Positions 46,794-59,368 of a stretch of 64,000 bases of DNA are shown here, piece by piece (position 1 is the first letter of the stretch; each line of letters opens with the position of its first letter). Below the pieces are notes generated by a model. The model saw only the letters and a list, made by a program, of their open reading frames with translations, did not search any database and was not told where the DNA came from. The stretch is from Xylaria sp. FL1777 (taxonomy: Eukaryota > Ascomycota > Sordariomycetes > Xylariales > Xylariaceae). The position numbers were made by a program, and so were the translations under genes. The stretch lies in NCBI GenBank assembly GCA_022578965.1, contig MU400626.1, positions 1-64,000 of the forward strand, written 5' to 3'.

Positions 46794-47459
46794 GTCACTT
46801 ATGAGATGGTGTCGGCTGTGGGTGAGATCTGGTGGACTCTGATGTGCTGGAGCGCTACTGCATTCTTTTATCGCGCCTCTCACGTCTCCTACTTCTGATA
46901 ATGACGAGGAGAAGGGTGCCTAGCTAGTTAGATTTGAGGGTCGCTGCAAGGCAACGGACGGGAATGAATAATAGGCGTTAGGATGCACGGGAGGAAAAAC
47001 AGACGGCAACAGAGATACCCCCTACGAGGCTCGAGGACGCATTTCTCCCGAAGCTGAACTGGCGTCACATTAATAGGCTTTGGCAAAAGGAGAGAATCGA
47101 TTCAGCCCATGTAGCTTTGCCTATTGTTATCATTGATACTCACTTTTACCTCTATCGAGCAGTTTATGGGAACCGATCCGTCGAACCACCTAGCCTCTCC
47201 CTCCCCACCTTATTCCCATATATCATCACATCTTGGAAATATATCTCTTGTGGTATGGGTCTTACTCATTCGTGAAGTGTAACTGTCTACGTGGGTTGGA
47301 TCTATCTATACTACATTTCTAAAACGTGGCCCCGCCATGCTTATTACATCTCACTCGACATACCTGAGATCTATCCACCCACCCATCCTACCCCCTTCAT
47401 TTGCCTCCGTCGTATCTGATCGACCCCCTCAGGGGATCAAACAACCGCCTCCCCCCTCC
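46794..47459. other. Convergent intergenic region, no gene seen
   Basis: 3' flanks of the promethin-like and DUF89 genes. The Pro-rich open frames at the right edge are read opposite the last DUF89 exon. Confidence 0.5.
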
Positions 47460-49372
47460 CTACTTTCCCCCAGAAAAAGACACCACGGCCCATTTGCCAC
47501 TCCAGGCCCACTTCCGAGCACCGCTATCCGCGCCCCCACCCTCCATCGCCCGCAGCCTCTCGTCCTCGCCGGGCTGTAGACCTACCACGACGTCAGCCTT
47601 GCAAGTGCGGAGGGCCAGGACGTTGACCCCCGATCCAGGTCCAAGTGGGCCAATTGCCTCTGTGAATAGCGTCGTGGGGTCCCAGGCCGCCTAAGTGTGA
47701 ACTTTTGTCAGCCTATCTGCTTATCTGCCTATCCATCCACCTATCCAATTTTATAAGTCAGTCAGGGATCAAAGGATGCTTACATCGCCAGTCAGTTTAC
47801 GGTAATTCAGGTCGCCCTTGAACACGACAAGCTCACTGGATCTGAAATCGTCCAGAAGGCCCTTTTCCTCGACCGGCAATCTCCAGAAGCTGCCGGCATG
47901 TGTCCAGAAGCGATTGGGTCTTAGGATGAGCTGGCCCCCCGCGTGCATGCGGGCCCATTCCTGGAAGAGGAAGCTGAGATCGGATGTCTCCTTGTCAGAG
48001 AGCGGTGGTGGCGTTTTGTTCTGGAGTTTCTCCTCGTCGGAAGGCGTTTCGTAGAACGATTTGGGACTAGCGAGGGCGCCGAGTAAAGAGGCGAAGTCTC
48101 CAGGTAGGACATCCGACACAAACCAGGGAATCGACTTAGGATGCAAGACGACGAGCGTGGCGAGCCCGGAGGAGAGGAGATACCCTGCGAGGATGAGATC
48201 GACGTATAACTCAAAGCCGGCGTTGTCGAGGACGATGTCCACCCTCCGCTCCTTTTTGCCCTCGCTCTGCGCCTTCTTGAGGACCTTGTAGGCAGCACCT
48301 AGATCATTCACCAAGATGTTCTTCTCGGAAGCTTTCCTCGCCTCGGACCCCTGCAGTTTCTGGATATCCTCGTACGTCAGGCTCGTGAGCAGCGACAGAT
48401 CCGTAGCGTTCCCCCAGAGACAAATCTCGCACATCTCGGTGAACAACAACTTGCGCGCCTCCTCATTCTCGCCCTGCGCCCCGCCCTTGTCTCGTTCCAT
48501 TTGCGTGATGAGATCCTTGTACCGTGCGGCGAGCTCGAGTACGGCGGGACGCGAGGAGCGAAAGGTATTGAGCTTTTGGCGTGCGAACACATCATAGTTC
48601 TTCCAGTGTGTCGAGAGGTTGAACGAGGTGCTGATTCTCCGATAAAGGTAGCATTCGCAGTACAGCCACGGCACGGCGAACCAGGTCGGCGTGCCCAGCT
48701 TCTCCAGTTCGTGGTTGTAGAGCGCCACGTCAGGGAGGCCGTCATCTCGGAGCGGTCTGCGTTGTCATCATCGTTGTGAGTTGGGGCCCAAGTATAGCCA
48801 GCTCTGGAACGAATGAGGTGTGTATAGGAAAAGAGAAAGCAATGAGGAGAAAGTAACACCTACATTAGCTGTCTGTCATGCTGCATTTCGTATTTCAGCC
48901 GCGTCAAATCTTCGACGATCCTCTTCCCGTCATCGCGCTTCTCGTCATCGTCGCATTGGGACACGGAACGGTAGGTGTCGTCGATGGCGCTAGTCTATAT
49001 ACAGTCGCTAATGGATCAGTCCGAGGGGAAGAGAAGAGGGGATCGTGATGGCTCAAACGAGAAGAGAGACGAGAGACGAGACAAGGCAAGACGGCAGAGA
49101 AACGAGGAGAAAGGACAGGGGAGACGAGAGAGGTGGTGAAACACACTCACGACGATGACGGGCCACCTGTCGCGAGCCGAGATGTAGGCGAAAGAGGTCT
49201 TGTCACTAGTCAAGTAAGGGGCTGCGAGAGTGACAACGTTAGTTGAGCTGAATATTCTCTCGCGATGGGCATGTACACATCTATGCATCTGTTGTGGGTA
49301 TGATGTAGGGATGGGATGGGTGCTGCCTCTCTGGAGAAGTCAGGACGTACGGGTCTTCGTGTCGTGCTCCAT
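47460..49372 (-). CDS. DUF89 / ARMT1-like damage-control phosphatase
   Basis: Metal-dependent phosphatase of the DUF89 family, whose ARMT1-like members (yeast YMR027W) hydrolyse phosphorylated sugars such as fructose-1-phosphate. Five exons fit: 49372-49351, 49221-49151, 48994-48864, 48756-47784 and 47690-47460, with introns of 129, 156, 107 and 93 nt, giving 475 residues. The start MEHDTKTPPYLTSDKTSFAY, then RWPVIVTSAIDDTYR and the QLIPLRDDGLPDVALYN junction, match the N-terminal helical domain. The metal site is in DIVLDNAGFELYVDL, and the last exon gives LNYRKLTGDAAWDPTT with ALRTCKADVVVGL near the end. The acceptor of the second intron was chosen to keep phase. Confidence 0.88.
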
Positions 49373-50267
49373 GGTGCCGAGCAGAGTATGAGTACGCCAC
49401 GCGCTGTTCCTAGCTACGATACCTATCTGGGTGCGCTGTTTTCGAACGAGGGAGGTTAGTAGGTAGGTGACCATACGCAGTAAGTACTTACAGTAGCAGG
49501 AAGTGAAAAGTAAGGTTCCCTTTCTCACCTGGATACCTAGGTAGGTAGCACGACGTCAGATGATGGCGGGGCATTCTCGTTTGTAGCGCGGGGCACCATG
49601 AGTACTAGGTACACAAATATACAATGGTACCATAAATTGTTGACTTTTTAACCTTGAATAAACATATTAATTATAAGGTAATTGATGTTCTTATGTTTAA
49701 AGTAGTTTAAATATTGTAAAAAAATAAAAAGAAATAAATAAAAAGAAACAATTAAGTTAACGTTATTTGAACAATAATTGGTTTAATGTTTACTGGACTG
49801 GTACATGTATATCAGTCCCTCAAGTCTCTTATGTAAGTACAGGTACCTGTAGAATCTACTATAATTACTACATAAGGTAATTATAACTACGTGTAGATTC
49901 TTAAATTGTATTGTTGGAAAGCCACATTATTACAATCTGACAAGAACTTCTTAAGGTAGTCAGATGCCATGCTTAGTTGGGCATTACCAAATGTTCCCAC
50001 CAGAGAAAAGATATATGTATGGTAGCTACAGTGCTAGGACATTAGGTCCCCTCCATCACCTCTACAACAACAGTTCCCCCCCTTTTAAATGGACCTTATA
50101 TCAGACCTTTTTTCCCCAGAACGATATACAATCAAATGGTATCATATGCCTTCTAAATTTCGGATCGTATCAGCCCATAGTTCTATTTTGGACAGTCCGT
50201 GTTGTCTTGAGAACCTCAATATTCATGGCCATACCTCTGCTACCGACTTGGCTTGGTAGGTATCGTA
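49373..50267. other. Intergenic, partly AT-rich
   Basis: 49640-49790 is AT-rich without a gene. An imperfect inverted repeat around AGAATCTAC / GTAGATTCT spans 49851-49901. TAGGTA motifs lie at 49455-49605. A plus-strand open frame at 49964-50329 overlaps the MFS 3' end and is not supported. Confidence 0.45.
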
Positions 50268-52124
50268 TTAATCCCGCTTCAGGCCTACGCGACCTACTTT
50301 CTGTAAGCCCGGTACGCTCAACAGACTGACAACAACCATCCAAGCAAATAAGGTCCAGAAGACAGCTCTGTATCCTGCCAGCAGGGCACTGGGTGACTTG
50401 ACGTCGGTGTAATCAGAAGCATCGGTAACAGCGGTAGAAATAAGAGAAGTAACGCTCAGTCCAATCGCAGTTCCTAGCTGAGCGCAGGTATTGAAGACAG
50501 CGCCACTCAACGCCTGCATATGCCGGGGGAACAAGTCGGAGATAACGAGCAGACCGACAGTGAACAGGACGTCACAACTCAGAGGGCTAAGAATCTGCGT
50601 AATGGTGTGCAATTAGTAAGACGCGAGCGCATCGACAACCGAAGAGGCCAGAAGCTGTGGAGGGAAAAAAGGAAAAAGAGGGAAAAAAGAAGAAGAAGAA
50701 AAATAAAAAGAGAGACAAGAGAAAATGTTGGATGGCATACCTGTGCAAAGAAAGCGCCATACCAATACGGCTGGGCAGGATTGATGACAGCCATTAACAG
50801 CGGTGCTACCGCGCTTATGACCGAGGTCACTAATACGAGCCACATCACCGGAACCCGATTCACGAAAACTCCAGTAGAGAAGTTAATGATGGCACCTGCG
50901 ATGAGGGAGGGAAGAATTCTCAGTGATGCTCCAAGTGCTGAGGTGCTCTGAACCTCTTGAAAGCTGGAGGCTGTCAGTGATGGGAATTAGGCTCTCTTAG
51001 ACCGGGAGACACGACAACTTACAACAGACTGCTATAGAGCTCCATGCAGTTAGTAACAGCGGTGGTAAAGAGGACCATTATACAGCTGCTGGTAAAGACA
51101 AAACTTTTCCACAGAGAGTTCGGGATGAGTGCTGTGCGACTCCGTTTTACTTGGTAGTGCATCCATCCGATGAAAGCTGGTATTGATGCGCCACCGATGA
51201 TTAGAGGAGCAATACTAGATGCCCTATGAATGTTATCAACGTCGGCCGACAACGTCCTAAGTCTAGTTAGCCATCTTGACCTGATAAGCCAGAATTCATC
51301 AGCTGTTACGCAAAAACATATGATACCGTCGCAAGTCCTGTACTAGCGATGGTCGCCCCAATCCAATCAATCTCCGAGGCGAGCCGTTTCCAGACCGAGT
51401 GTGTGGATCGTGGTCGGTCATGCGGCAAGGCCCAGAACCCAGCGAAGAATAGGACAGTAGTAGCGGCCCCGACGAAATAGAATGCTGGTCGCCATCCGGT
51501 GCTGTCGATAAACACGCCTCCGAGTACCAGCCCAAGCGAGAATCCAATCGGACCAGCAAGGCCAAGACAAGCAAAGCCCAAATTTCGTGGCCGGCCCTCC
51601 TTCACATTCGTCGAGATGATGGAGATGGACGAGGGGACGATAATGGCGTTTGCTATGCCCTGTAGGGCACGGAAAGCGATAAGCTGGCCTCCACTTTGAG
51701 CTACGCCGCAACCTAACGTAAAGGCGGCGCTGAGCAAAGCCCCCAGCATATTGACGGTTTTCGGACCGCCTACATCGGCTATCGATCCGGCCAACAGGAG
51801 AGTCGATCCTGCAGTGAGGTAGAACACGGACGTAGGCCAGAGCAATAGGCCCTCTCCCAGTTGGAGCGTGGTGGCAATGGTCGGAAGACCTACCACGATA
51901 ATTCCATTGCTAAAGCTGCTAAATAAGGATAACCCGAGCAGATGAATGACAACGATGACTGTCTGACCTTTTGAGAAGACGGCAGTCCCCGACGGGACCG
52001 GACTTAGTACTTCTTGTGCTTCTTGTACTTCAAAACGATGCTCTATGGGGGCTGGCGTAGAGACGACATGGGTGGCATTTACCATGACAGGCTGGCATGC
52101 CTCTAACTCAGTAGTCGTTTGCAT
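50268..52124 (-). CDS. MFS transporter, drug:H+ antiporter (DHA2-type)
   Basis: An integral membrane exporter of 532 residues. Exons are 52124-51310, 51256-51023, 50963-50741 and 50594-50268, with introns of 53, 59 and 146 nt. The polar N-terminus (about 50 residues) is followed by about 14 hydrophobic helices. Landmarks are the GSIADVGGPKTVNMLG loop-2-3 segment (motif A region), the SIISTNVKEGRPRNLGFACLG segment with GPIGFSLGLVLGGVFID (motif C region), SLFFQEVQSTSALGASLR created by the second splice, and a last helix followed by GLKRD. This pattern is typical of fungal DHA2 multidrug/toxin exporters. No biosynthetic cluster adjoins, so the exported compound is unknown. Confidence 0.9.
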
Positions 52125-55100
52125 TGTCGTCTTAAAATTGAGATACGGGTATCGTTATACTCAGAAATGGCCGTGGTTATCTTTGATGAAGAGAAACAGG
52201 ATGAAATTAGGAAGTACCGGAGTCGGAGTGCACATGGCTTTTGTTAATGACTACAAGGACAATATCTTTCGTTACGTAACTAGTCTGACCTCAATTCCTA
52301 TGAGGTAGGTACTTAAACGGGGATGTGAGGAAGACCTCTCGTTGCCCAATGGGGAGGCATGTAGTTATCTGCGGTAAACTACCTAAAAGGGGCCTAAGGC
52401 AACGAGTCATAGTATACCGTAATCTCTACTAGCAAATATGCTCAACGTTCTTCTTGTCCCGAGAACGCAGAGTCATGGGAGTGCTAAAGACTTTGCCTCT
52501 AGCTGCTGACTAATGAAATGCTTCGTAATTCTAATGATATTGCGCTAGTAATAACTAGAAGTCCCTTTATAAATGGCCTGGTATTAGCTACCCTTAGGGT
52601 TTAAGAACTCTTGTGCAATTTATCGTGATAATTGCCGCCCTTAGTTAACAGTTCCCAGCAGTTTAGGACCATAATAGCACAGCTTGCAAGGTTGCAACCA
52701 TGGAATGCAACATGCCTTAAAGATTGTTGGACAAAATGGAGACTTAGTTAGGCATTCAAAGGTACTAGCTAGCCTGGATAACAAGGAAAACATAATTTCT
52801 TATGATTAAAATATAAGAGATAACTTTGAGATATATTAAACTATTGTACATAGGATAAATCAAAGATTTATTTAAAACCCTAACTTTGTATTAAAATCTA
52901 AGTCTGGAGAAAGAAAAGAATATGGGCTAGCTAACTAGATCACAGTTGTGTGGCTAATGGGTGGTTTGTGCGTTAGCGAAGCCAGCTATACTAAGCTACC
53001 TAACTACTCCATGGTAGCTTTAATCGCCTGGCAGCCACTATTGCTATAAACATTTCTTGTATTATATATAAAATCGAGATTCACTTTATCACGGATTTCT
53101 AACTCCCATTATGCAGTTGCAGATCCTATAGCGGTATTGAAAGAGACATTCATGCCTACTTACGGTAGTGAACGCTTAGTCGCACGCGAATAGGTAGTGC
53201 ACCATGCGAGTAGTCTCTGCTGGTGTATACAGAGCGCGGTCAATATCAGGAAAAGTAGATAGCAAAACATGCGAGAAAAAAAAAGAGAGAAAGAAGAAAG
53301 ACTTAAAATAAATAAATAAAGATTGATCACAGTTGGATGAATCCCTTCTATCTTAGCATCACCTGGATGCTGTAGGCATTCAATTACAACAGTGGAGGGG
53401 TATGTTAGAACATTTTATTGTATTCTCAACTACGTATACTGCACTCAAGACTTATATTTCCCAGTGGGTTCTATACGGTATACAAAGTGTATGTAATACG
53501 AGTTTCATTATCATAAACGAGAATTACTAAAACGAAGAATTTTAATTGCGATGTGTTCTAGGATAGCGAATTTTATTGTACTTATCCAGCTCTTAACTTG
53601 GTCTCTCGATTTAGCCTAGGTGGGTACAGACTACTTCGATCTGTGTTGTATTCGCTTACATTATTAGGCAATATTGGCTTCGCTTCCTTTTCCTTGCAGC
53701 ATTAAACGTACAGTGCTGCAGGATCAGAGAGATCTCATGAAGAGCCCCCCAGTAAACCCTTCTACGACCTTTAATAGACCAACAATGACAACATCCGCTG
53801 CATAGTATTGGTATTATTGTACGGTATTGTAGAATCAGAAGCATTTTGACCATTGCGAATAGTTGCTGATTCGGACCTCGGCAGTTCGATCTAAACACGG
53901 CATAGATCATCATGTGTATGCAGCACTCCCGGTGAAACAAGATCTCTACGCATAAAGGAGGGATCTGGCCATCTTGGCATATGTGTTTGGCCAGCCCATG
54001 TTTCCCGACGGCAAGTATCCAACCTTAGAAATTGTGGCGCAAAAGCTTATATGGGCCATATAGTTAGACGTAGTCTATGATACCATACGAGAATCCGTAT
54101 AATTTCGAACATACACTACGCTGGTGGCACTAGATGAGCGAGATGTGCTCGGGGATATTGCCTTGTCATTCATGCGCATGTCCCTCAATTCCATAGACTA
54201 CCTAGTTTGTCCGTCGTGTCGTCCGGGGCCCCAGACTCCTCTTCGGCAATGAGGCAGCCAAGGAGCCACTATACTCAGTAGGACGACGATCCACCCGTCC
54301 CCTTCTACGTACCGTAGCACTTTGGTTTATTAACCCAGACTGGAGGAACATTTAGATAGTTCCGGGAATTTCATTTGGGTTTGAACCGTTGCTTTCCACA
54401 GGCTGCACCCCGATTACCTCGGTCACAGCTGAATATTTTATGATGTGCTACCGTTAGCCTTCAACGACGTCTTAATCATCTTTCATCTATAAGCCCCAGC
54501 AACAAGGAACTCATGACGAACATGACTACTGGTATATACACTACTACCAGAATCGTTGCTCATATTGTCATAACTCGCAGCGTAGAATAGAGTCAAGCAA
54601 AATAAGGCGGGCATTGCCAACCTGTATGCTCAACATACCGTATGCCGATTCCAACCCCCTGGTTATAGTTACGTAAGACTACTACCATGGTAAGGTAGCA
54701 TCACAAAGGTCGAGATTCTCGTAAGGAAGAAATATCTGGACTATACCTTGTTTCATCGGGGCCATGACCTGCATAGGAAGGACCCGAGGGGCGGAGTCTG
54801 GTTCCGGGTTTACCAAGGGGCGTATTGGATCAGGTCTCCTATCCACAACCTTCCAATCGGCGTCAAGCACTGTCGATCAACGTTGCGCCGTCAAGGCACT
54901 TGCAGACACGAGAACGGTGGATGAAATGGAAATGACGGAAGCTGAGCCTTTGTTCATAAAAGAGGCTGAGGGCCGGCTTTGTTATTTACGTTCTCTTTAT
55001 GTATCCGTCTCCAACCACTCTCACTTCTCTCACTTCTTAACCGAATCAACCATCCCTTACATTCGTTCACGTAGTCTGCCTGTATCAATAGCGACAACTC

Positions 55101-55133
55101 GTTTTCAAGTTATCGAATTACTTAACCGTCAAC
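52125..55133. other. Intergenic, 3 kb, no gene seen
   Basis: Includes the MFS promoter and the leader of the CFEM gene (CT-rich from about 55000). 52780-52920 is AT-rich. An open frame at 54764-55243 overlaps the CFEM leader and has no family. Confidence 0.45.
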
Positions 55134-55864
55134 ATGAAGTACACCGTTGTTGCCCTGGCTCTCGCCGCCGCTGGAGTTTCCGCCCAGTCTCTCTCAGACA
55201 TTCCCCAGTGTGCTCTGCCTTGCATCGACGATGCTCGAACTAAGAACACCACCTGCTCCGCTGATGACTACAAGTGCATTTGTAAGTCGGCTACATTGTT
55301 GTGACTGAGCTTAGTATCAACACTAACACTCTAACAGGCAGCAACATCAATGTTTTGACTGCTGCCGCAACCCCCTGCGTCCTGAGCGCTTGTGGTGCTG
55401 AGACTGCCGCCAACCAGGTTCTCCCCGCTGTCCAGGCCTTCTGTGCGGCTGTCAACAACGGAGGCAGCGCGACCTCTGAGCCCACCTCTAAGCCTACTTC
55501 TGAGCCCACGTCTGAGCCTACGTCCAAGCCTACTTCTGAGCCTACGTCTGAGCCTACGTCTGAGCCTACGTCTGAGCCTACTTCTGAGCCAACCGTCGTA
55601 CCTACTACTGAGTCAACTGTCACGCCTACCTCTGAGCCGAGCACGTATCCAACTGAAGTGCCCAGCAGCAGCAGCAGCGGCAGTGTCTCAGTGCCCGTCA
55701 CCTCGCAGAGCTCTTCCCCCGGGACTATCATCGCTCCCACTCATACTGGTAACGCCACTGCAACCACCTCGGCCACCTCCATCGTCCCCACCGCTGGTGC
55801 TGCCATTGTCGGCTCCATCGGCGGCTTTGCCATGATAGTCCTAGGTGCTTTAGCTGCCTTCTAA
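55134..55864 (+). CDS. CFEM-domain GPI-anchored cell-wall protein with repetitive stalk
   Basis: Extracellular CFEM protein of 224 residues from exons 55134-55281 and 55338-55864 (56-nt intron). The signal peptide is KYTVVALALAAAGVSAQ. The CFEM domain (about 20-90) has eight cysteines: QCALPC, NTTC, YKCIC, TPC, SAC and AFC; the intron splits the fifth. CFEM proteins include heme-scavenging and adhesion proteins; whether an Asp haem ligand is functional here is not established, though an Asp-Asp precedes YKC. A Glu/Lys-Pro-Thr-Ser stalk of tandem 12-bp units follows (55480-55600), then a Ser-rich linker and a hydrophobic GPI-signal tail (GSIGGFAMIVLGALAAF). Confidence 0.92.
55480..55600 (+). 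repeat. 12-bp coding tandem repeat (S-E/K-P-T)
   Basis: About ten units of the pattern TCTGAGCCTACG/T encode Ser-Glu-Pro-Thr or Ser-Lys-Pro-Thr in the CFEM stalk. Such units commonly vary in number between strains and change stalk length without breaking the frame. Confidence 0.9.
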
Positions 55865-58364
55865 ATAGTATGAGGCGCTACGAAAAGGGAAGAGAAAGAA
55901 GAAAACGAAAGGGAAAGGTGTAGTGGTGATTGTACCGCTGCTACATATCTTAGTGCGCGTTAGTAGTATTAATTAATGTAATATGATGTTTTTAACCTTG
56001 ACACGGATGGGCTATTCCATCATGGTAATAAAGTTGTGTTAAAGAGAATGATATTACTATATCGGTCCCTGTGCTTCTGCTGAAGTAACTTGAGTAGTCT
56101 CAGCCAGAGTGGTTAACTTAAACTAAAGACTATCACGTCATCTTAGGGGTTAGATATTGTACACGAACAGTCCTTGCCTACACCGGCACTTAGCCGTTCC
56201 GCTTTATTAAGAGGTTTCCTTTACAAAAATTGCCAATCGGGTAACATTTATAGTAGCAAATACCTTTATTCCCTTCTTAAAAACGTAAAATCTCGCAAAA
56301 TTTGGTGATAGCCAAGCTTCTAGAACACAGAGCTCTTGTAAACCTCTACCTGTTTACCGATCACATTACCTAATCCTTTCGCCATCATCGTCAAGTTATG
56401 TCACTGGATTCTGTTTGAAGAATTACTCTAAGCCCTCAGGATCGACTAGGTAGCTTCAGATGACCAGGAATTAAGAACCCACATTATATAGAAGACTTCA
56501 TGATTATTATCCGAGAACCCAAACAGGAAATACAAGTTCCGCGCGTTCAACTACGTACTAATACTTCATTCTCTAGGGCACAAGCCCAGCGATTTCCCCT
56601 ACCCACCGAGAAGAATCACGGGTATGAGAAAAGCAGCCTTGAATGAAATGTTAACCTGACGCTGTCTTTACATGCTATCCCAAATGAACCTATTGACAAT
56701 AATCATGTCTATGCAAGACGGCTGTGCACCAAGATCGAACCCAGAGCAGCATGGAGTTTCCGAGCTGCAGGAAACCCGTTACACCGCATGTAATGCTGAG
56801 ATATATGCGCATCAACCCGTAAGACAAACATACAAACCCAGGAGAGGAGAATCTTTGTGTTATCTGAGGCCAAAAAAAAAAATCCCATGACAGTTCCCTG
56901 ATTAAGGCCGCGGGGGAGAACAAAGTTCTTAGATTACTGCTGGTCCTACTGTCAATTGTCCAACCCCTATAGCTAATCATATCACCTACCCGGTCAGCTC
57001 GAAGTTTATGCTAGACGTCGCGTAACATTACCACAATATGCGTGCATGTGAAAACACAACCCTAAAAAGATCCCCAATTTTTATGACCTGAGTTCTTCAT
57101 CATTTTAATGTATCCGAGAATATGGTAAACCAAAACGGATGTATGCATATTAGACCTTGACCTGATCATCAAGTACTGTGCCCCTTCAACTTATCTGAGC
57201 GGGTTCAAGACCATATAACCATTTACAATATTGGGGGGAAAGATAAAAACCAATTCGCATTTAATCTAATTTGTAGACGGTTTCCAACCAGCAGCGATCT
57301 CCCCTTTTTTTATTAGGGGGGAAAAAACCCTCCACGAATTGTTGTGACGATAGAAAGACGTGCACCAGGCCTTTTTCAGATGGTTCTGAACCGAGCTTGA
57401 TCAAGGAGTTGGGAGGGGGGGATTCACTGTTACATAGCAGTTGTTACGCTTCTGTATAATTGAGGCAAGACAGTGACACCATCACAATGGATCCGGCGAG
57501 ACCAGACACCACACCCGCTGAAGAAAGACTCTTCTCTCTCTGACACACATACGGAATACTTTCCGCACACGGTGGGTTTATGATTAAGTTTCAGAACTGA
57601 ACTATGTTTCTTCCCTCCTTTTGTCTTCCCAGACCTCCGCTCTCAGCCCATCGTCACAATCGCCGTCCAGAATCACGAGAGAGGTCATCGAAATCAGGCG
57701 ATATGGGCAATATTCCTCTAAGCCACCTCGTCTAGGCGTAAGAAGAGAAGTCTGCGCTCGGCGAAATAAGTCGCTACGGTGACGCTTTTGGTTAACCAAA
57801 ACAAAAAAAAAAAAAAAACCTTCCGATGTCTTAGTCGTGTCTCAAAAACCACTTCCCTATAACAGCCCCGTCCCCCCCAAAAAGTCCAGCACAAACAACA
57901 CATTTGCCGTTGAGAGAATAACGCCGCCACGTGTCGTGTTCCTCGGGTGGTGCGAGCCCAGACGTTTTCAGCGAACCGAACCCGTGGGACAGCGTTGTAA
58001 GTACCTGACTACCAAGTACGAACACCAAAGATATCTTCGACAGCAAAGTATCGTGAATATGTAGATACATACGTATGGATGTATGGATTAGATGAATTAT
58101 GGGTGAGGCGAACGCTTGTCGTTCCATTTCTCACCAGTCTGTCTAACCATGACAAAGTCCAAGGGGAGCCCGATGGGTTTGGTGTTTCCTTCCCCAAGAC
58201 CGGCGCTGCATGAGGCCAGACAAGCAAGCAAGCAAGCAAGCATCTCAGGTCTCCCGGCCGCTCGCTTTACTGGCTGACTGGTTGATTGATGACGGAAGGA
58301 AGGAAGGAAGGGAGGAAGGGAGGGAGGAAGGAGAGTAGTTAGCTAGCTGACTGGCTCCGAGTTG
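55865..58364. other. Intergenic, 2.5 kb, no gene seen
   Basis: No supported coding sequence. Contains an A-run at about 57800, a CAAG microsatellite (58221-58242) and a GGAA-type microsatellite (58295-58335). Confidence 0.5.
58221..58335. repeat. Microsatellites CAAG and GGAA/GGGA
   Basis: About five CAAG units at 58221-58242 and a degenerate GGAA/GGGAGGAA tract at 58295-58335. Confidence 0.85.
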
Positions 58365-58397
58365 AATGAGCAACTATTCAGTTGCTCATTATAAATA
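58365..58397 (+). promoter_or_regulatory. Perfect 11-bp palindrome abutting a TATA box
   Basis: AATGAGCAACT (58365-58375) and AGTTGCTCATT (58380-58390) form perfect arms around a 4-nt loop. TATAAATA (58390-58397) follows immediately. The next plus-strand gene starts at 58901. This could be a regulator-binding site or a promoter hairpin; the role is inferred. Confidence 0.5.
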
Positions 58398-58900
58398 ATA
58401 TCGAGGGCCGACGTCGAATGGATTAAACCATGCTTGCTGTTTGTCTGCGTGCATCCCTGATGATGAGAAACAAGCCTTATCATGGCAGACCAATTTTGAA
58501 TATCCCAATATCCCACACTGTCAACTCAGATCTCTCAAATCCAGCAAGAGAGAGAGCCATAAGCCGACCAGCGCGGGAAGAGATCGCATTCGCAGTTCGG
58601 CCAGAGGATAATTCTTCATTCATCACTGAATGAAGGGGGGGAATTCCCACGAGAGATTGATTGCTGCCCAGTTCCTCCGTCCAAGGAAACAGATAGATCT
58701 CTCAAAGATCTTGAATCGATCCAGAAGACACCCACCGTACATGCAAGGCCCAACGCCTTCTGCCGACAGCCACACCAAACCGTCGTGTACACACATGGAG
58801 TATCATCCTCCAGTCAGTTTTCTTCTTTCTCCCACCACACATGACAGGCGTCCCTCCCTCTCTGCAAAGCCGACCCAGCCACCTGGGTACTGTCCGCGAG

Positions 58901-59368
58901 ATGTGCACATACTACTACCTCCACTACCACCACGTGCTCCCCTGCAGCAAAGGCATAGAGTACACGGTACAGTATTCATTCTGCCCGAATGCAACAACGG
59001 ACACGTTCTCCCCTTCTGCGCTAAATCCCAACCCCAACCTCAACACGTCATCGTCGTCGTCAGGAGGAGGGAGAGGGCGAGAGGAGTACCAGGTGGTCCA
59101 GCGGCCGTGTTTGACGCTCACCCACGCCCCAGAGTACGACCCGGTGCAGGGCGTCGACTACACGAACCCGTGTGCGACGGGTGGCTGCCTGCTGTCGCAG
59201 CATTGTGCGTCCGGCGGCTGCAGGCTGGACGAGCTGGGGGGACGCTGGACCTGCTGTCGATGCGGTCGCGGCGGCAACACTTTCAGGTGGTGCGTCCACC
59301 GCGTGAGAAAAGTCCCTGACGCCCTCTGTTATCACGTCGTTTGCAGGAACTGTCGAATGGATGTCTAG
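58901..59368 (+). CDS. Cysteine-rich protein, tandem family member 1
   Basis: A 155-residue protein, first of three tandem paralogs. An in-frame ATG exists 20 codons upstream (58841), but 58901 was chosen because all three paralogs then begin Met-Cys. Early landmarks are PC-x-K and SFCPNA. A low-complexity Asn/Pro/Ser/Gly stretch (about 42-60) follows. The shared core is C-x4-C-x8-W-x-C-C-x-C-G-x3-N-x4-C (GGRWTCCRCG), and the end is CYHVVCRNC, i.e. C-x-H-x2-C-x2-C. There is no signal peptide, so it is probably an intracellular metal-binding protein. I recall similar uncharacterised proteins starting MCTYYYLHYHHV in other ascomycetes, making this the likely conserved member. The function is unknown. 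Confidence 0.78.
   Translation: MCTYYYLHYHHVLPCSKGIEYTVQYSFCPNATTDTFSPSALNPNPNLNTSSSSSGGGRGREEYQVVQRPCLTLTHAPEYDPVQGVDYTNPCATGGCLLSQHCASGGCRLDELGGRWTCCRCGRGGNTFRWCVHRVRKVPDALCYHVVCRNCRMDV

Noticed and set aside
49964..50329. 121-codon plus-strand frame
   Set aside because: Overlaps the 3' end of the MFS gene and has no recognisable domain.
58221..58335. Tandem repeats considered as a CRISPR-like array
   Set aside because: Simple microsatellites with no spacers, in a eukaryotic genome.
58630..59319. 229-codon frame overlapping family member 1
   Set aside because: Frame-shifted shadow of the cysteine-rich gene; Arg/Pro-rich composition typical of an alternate frame.
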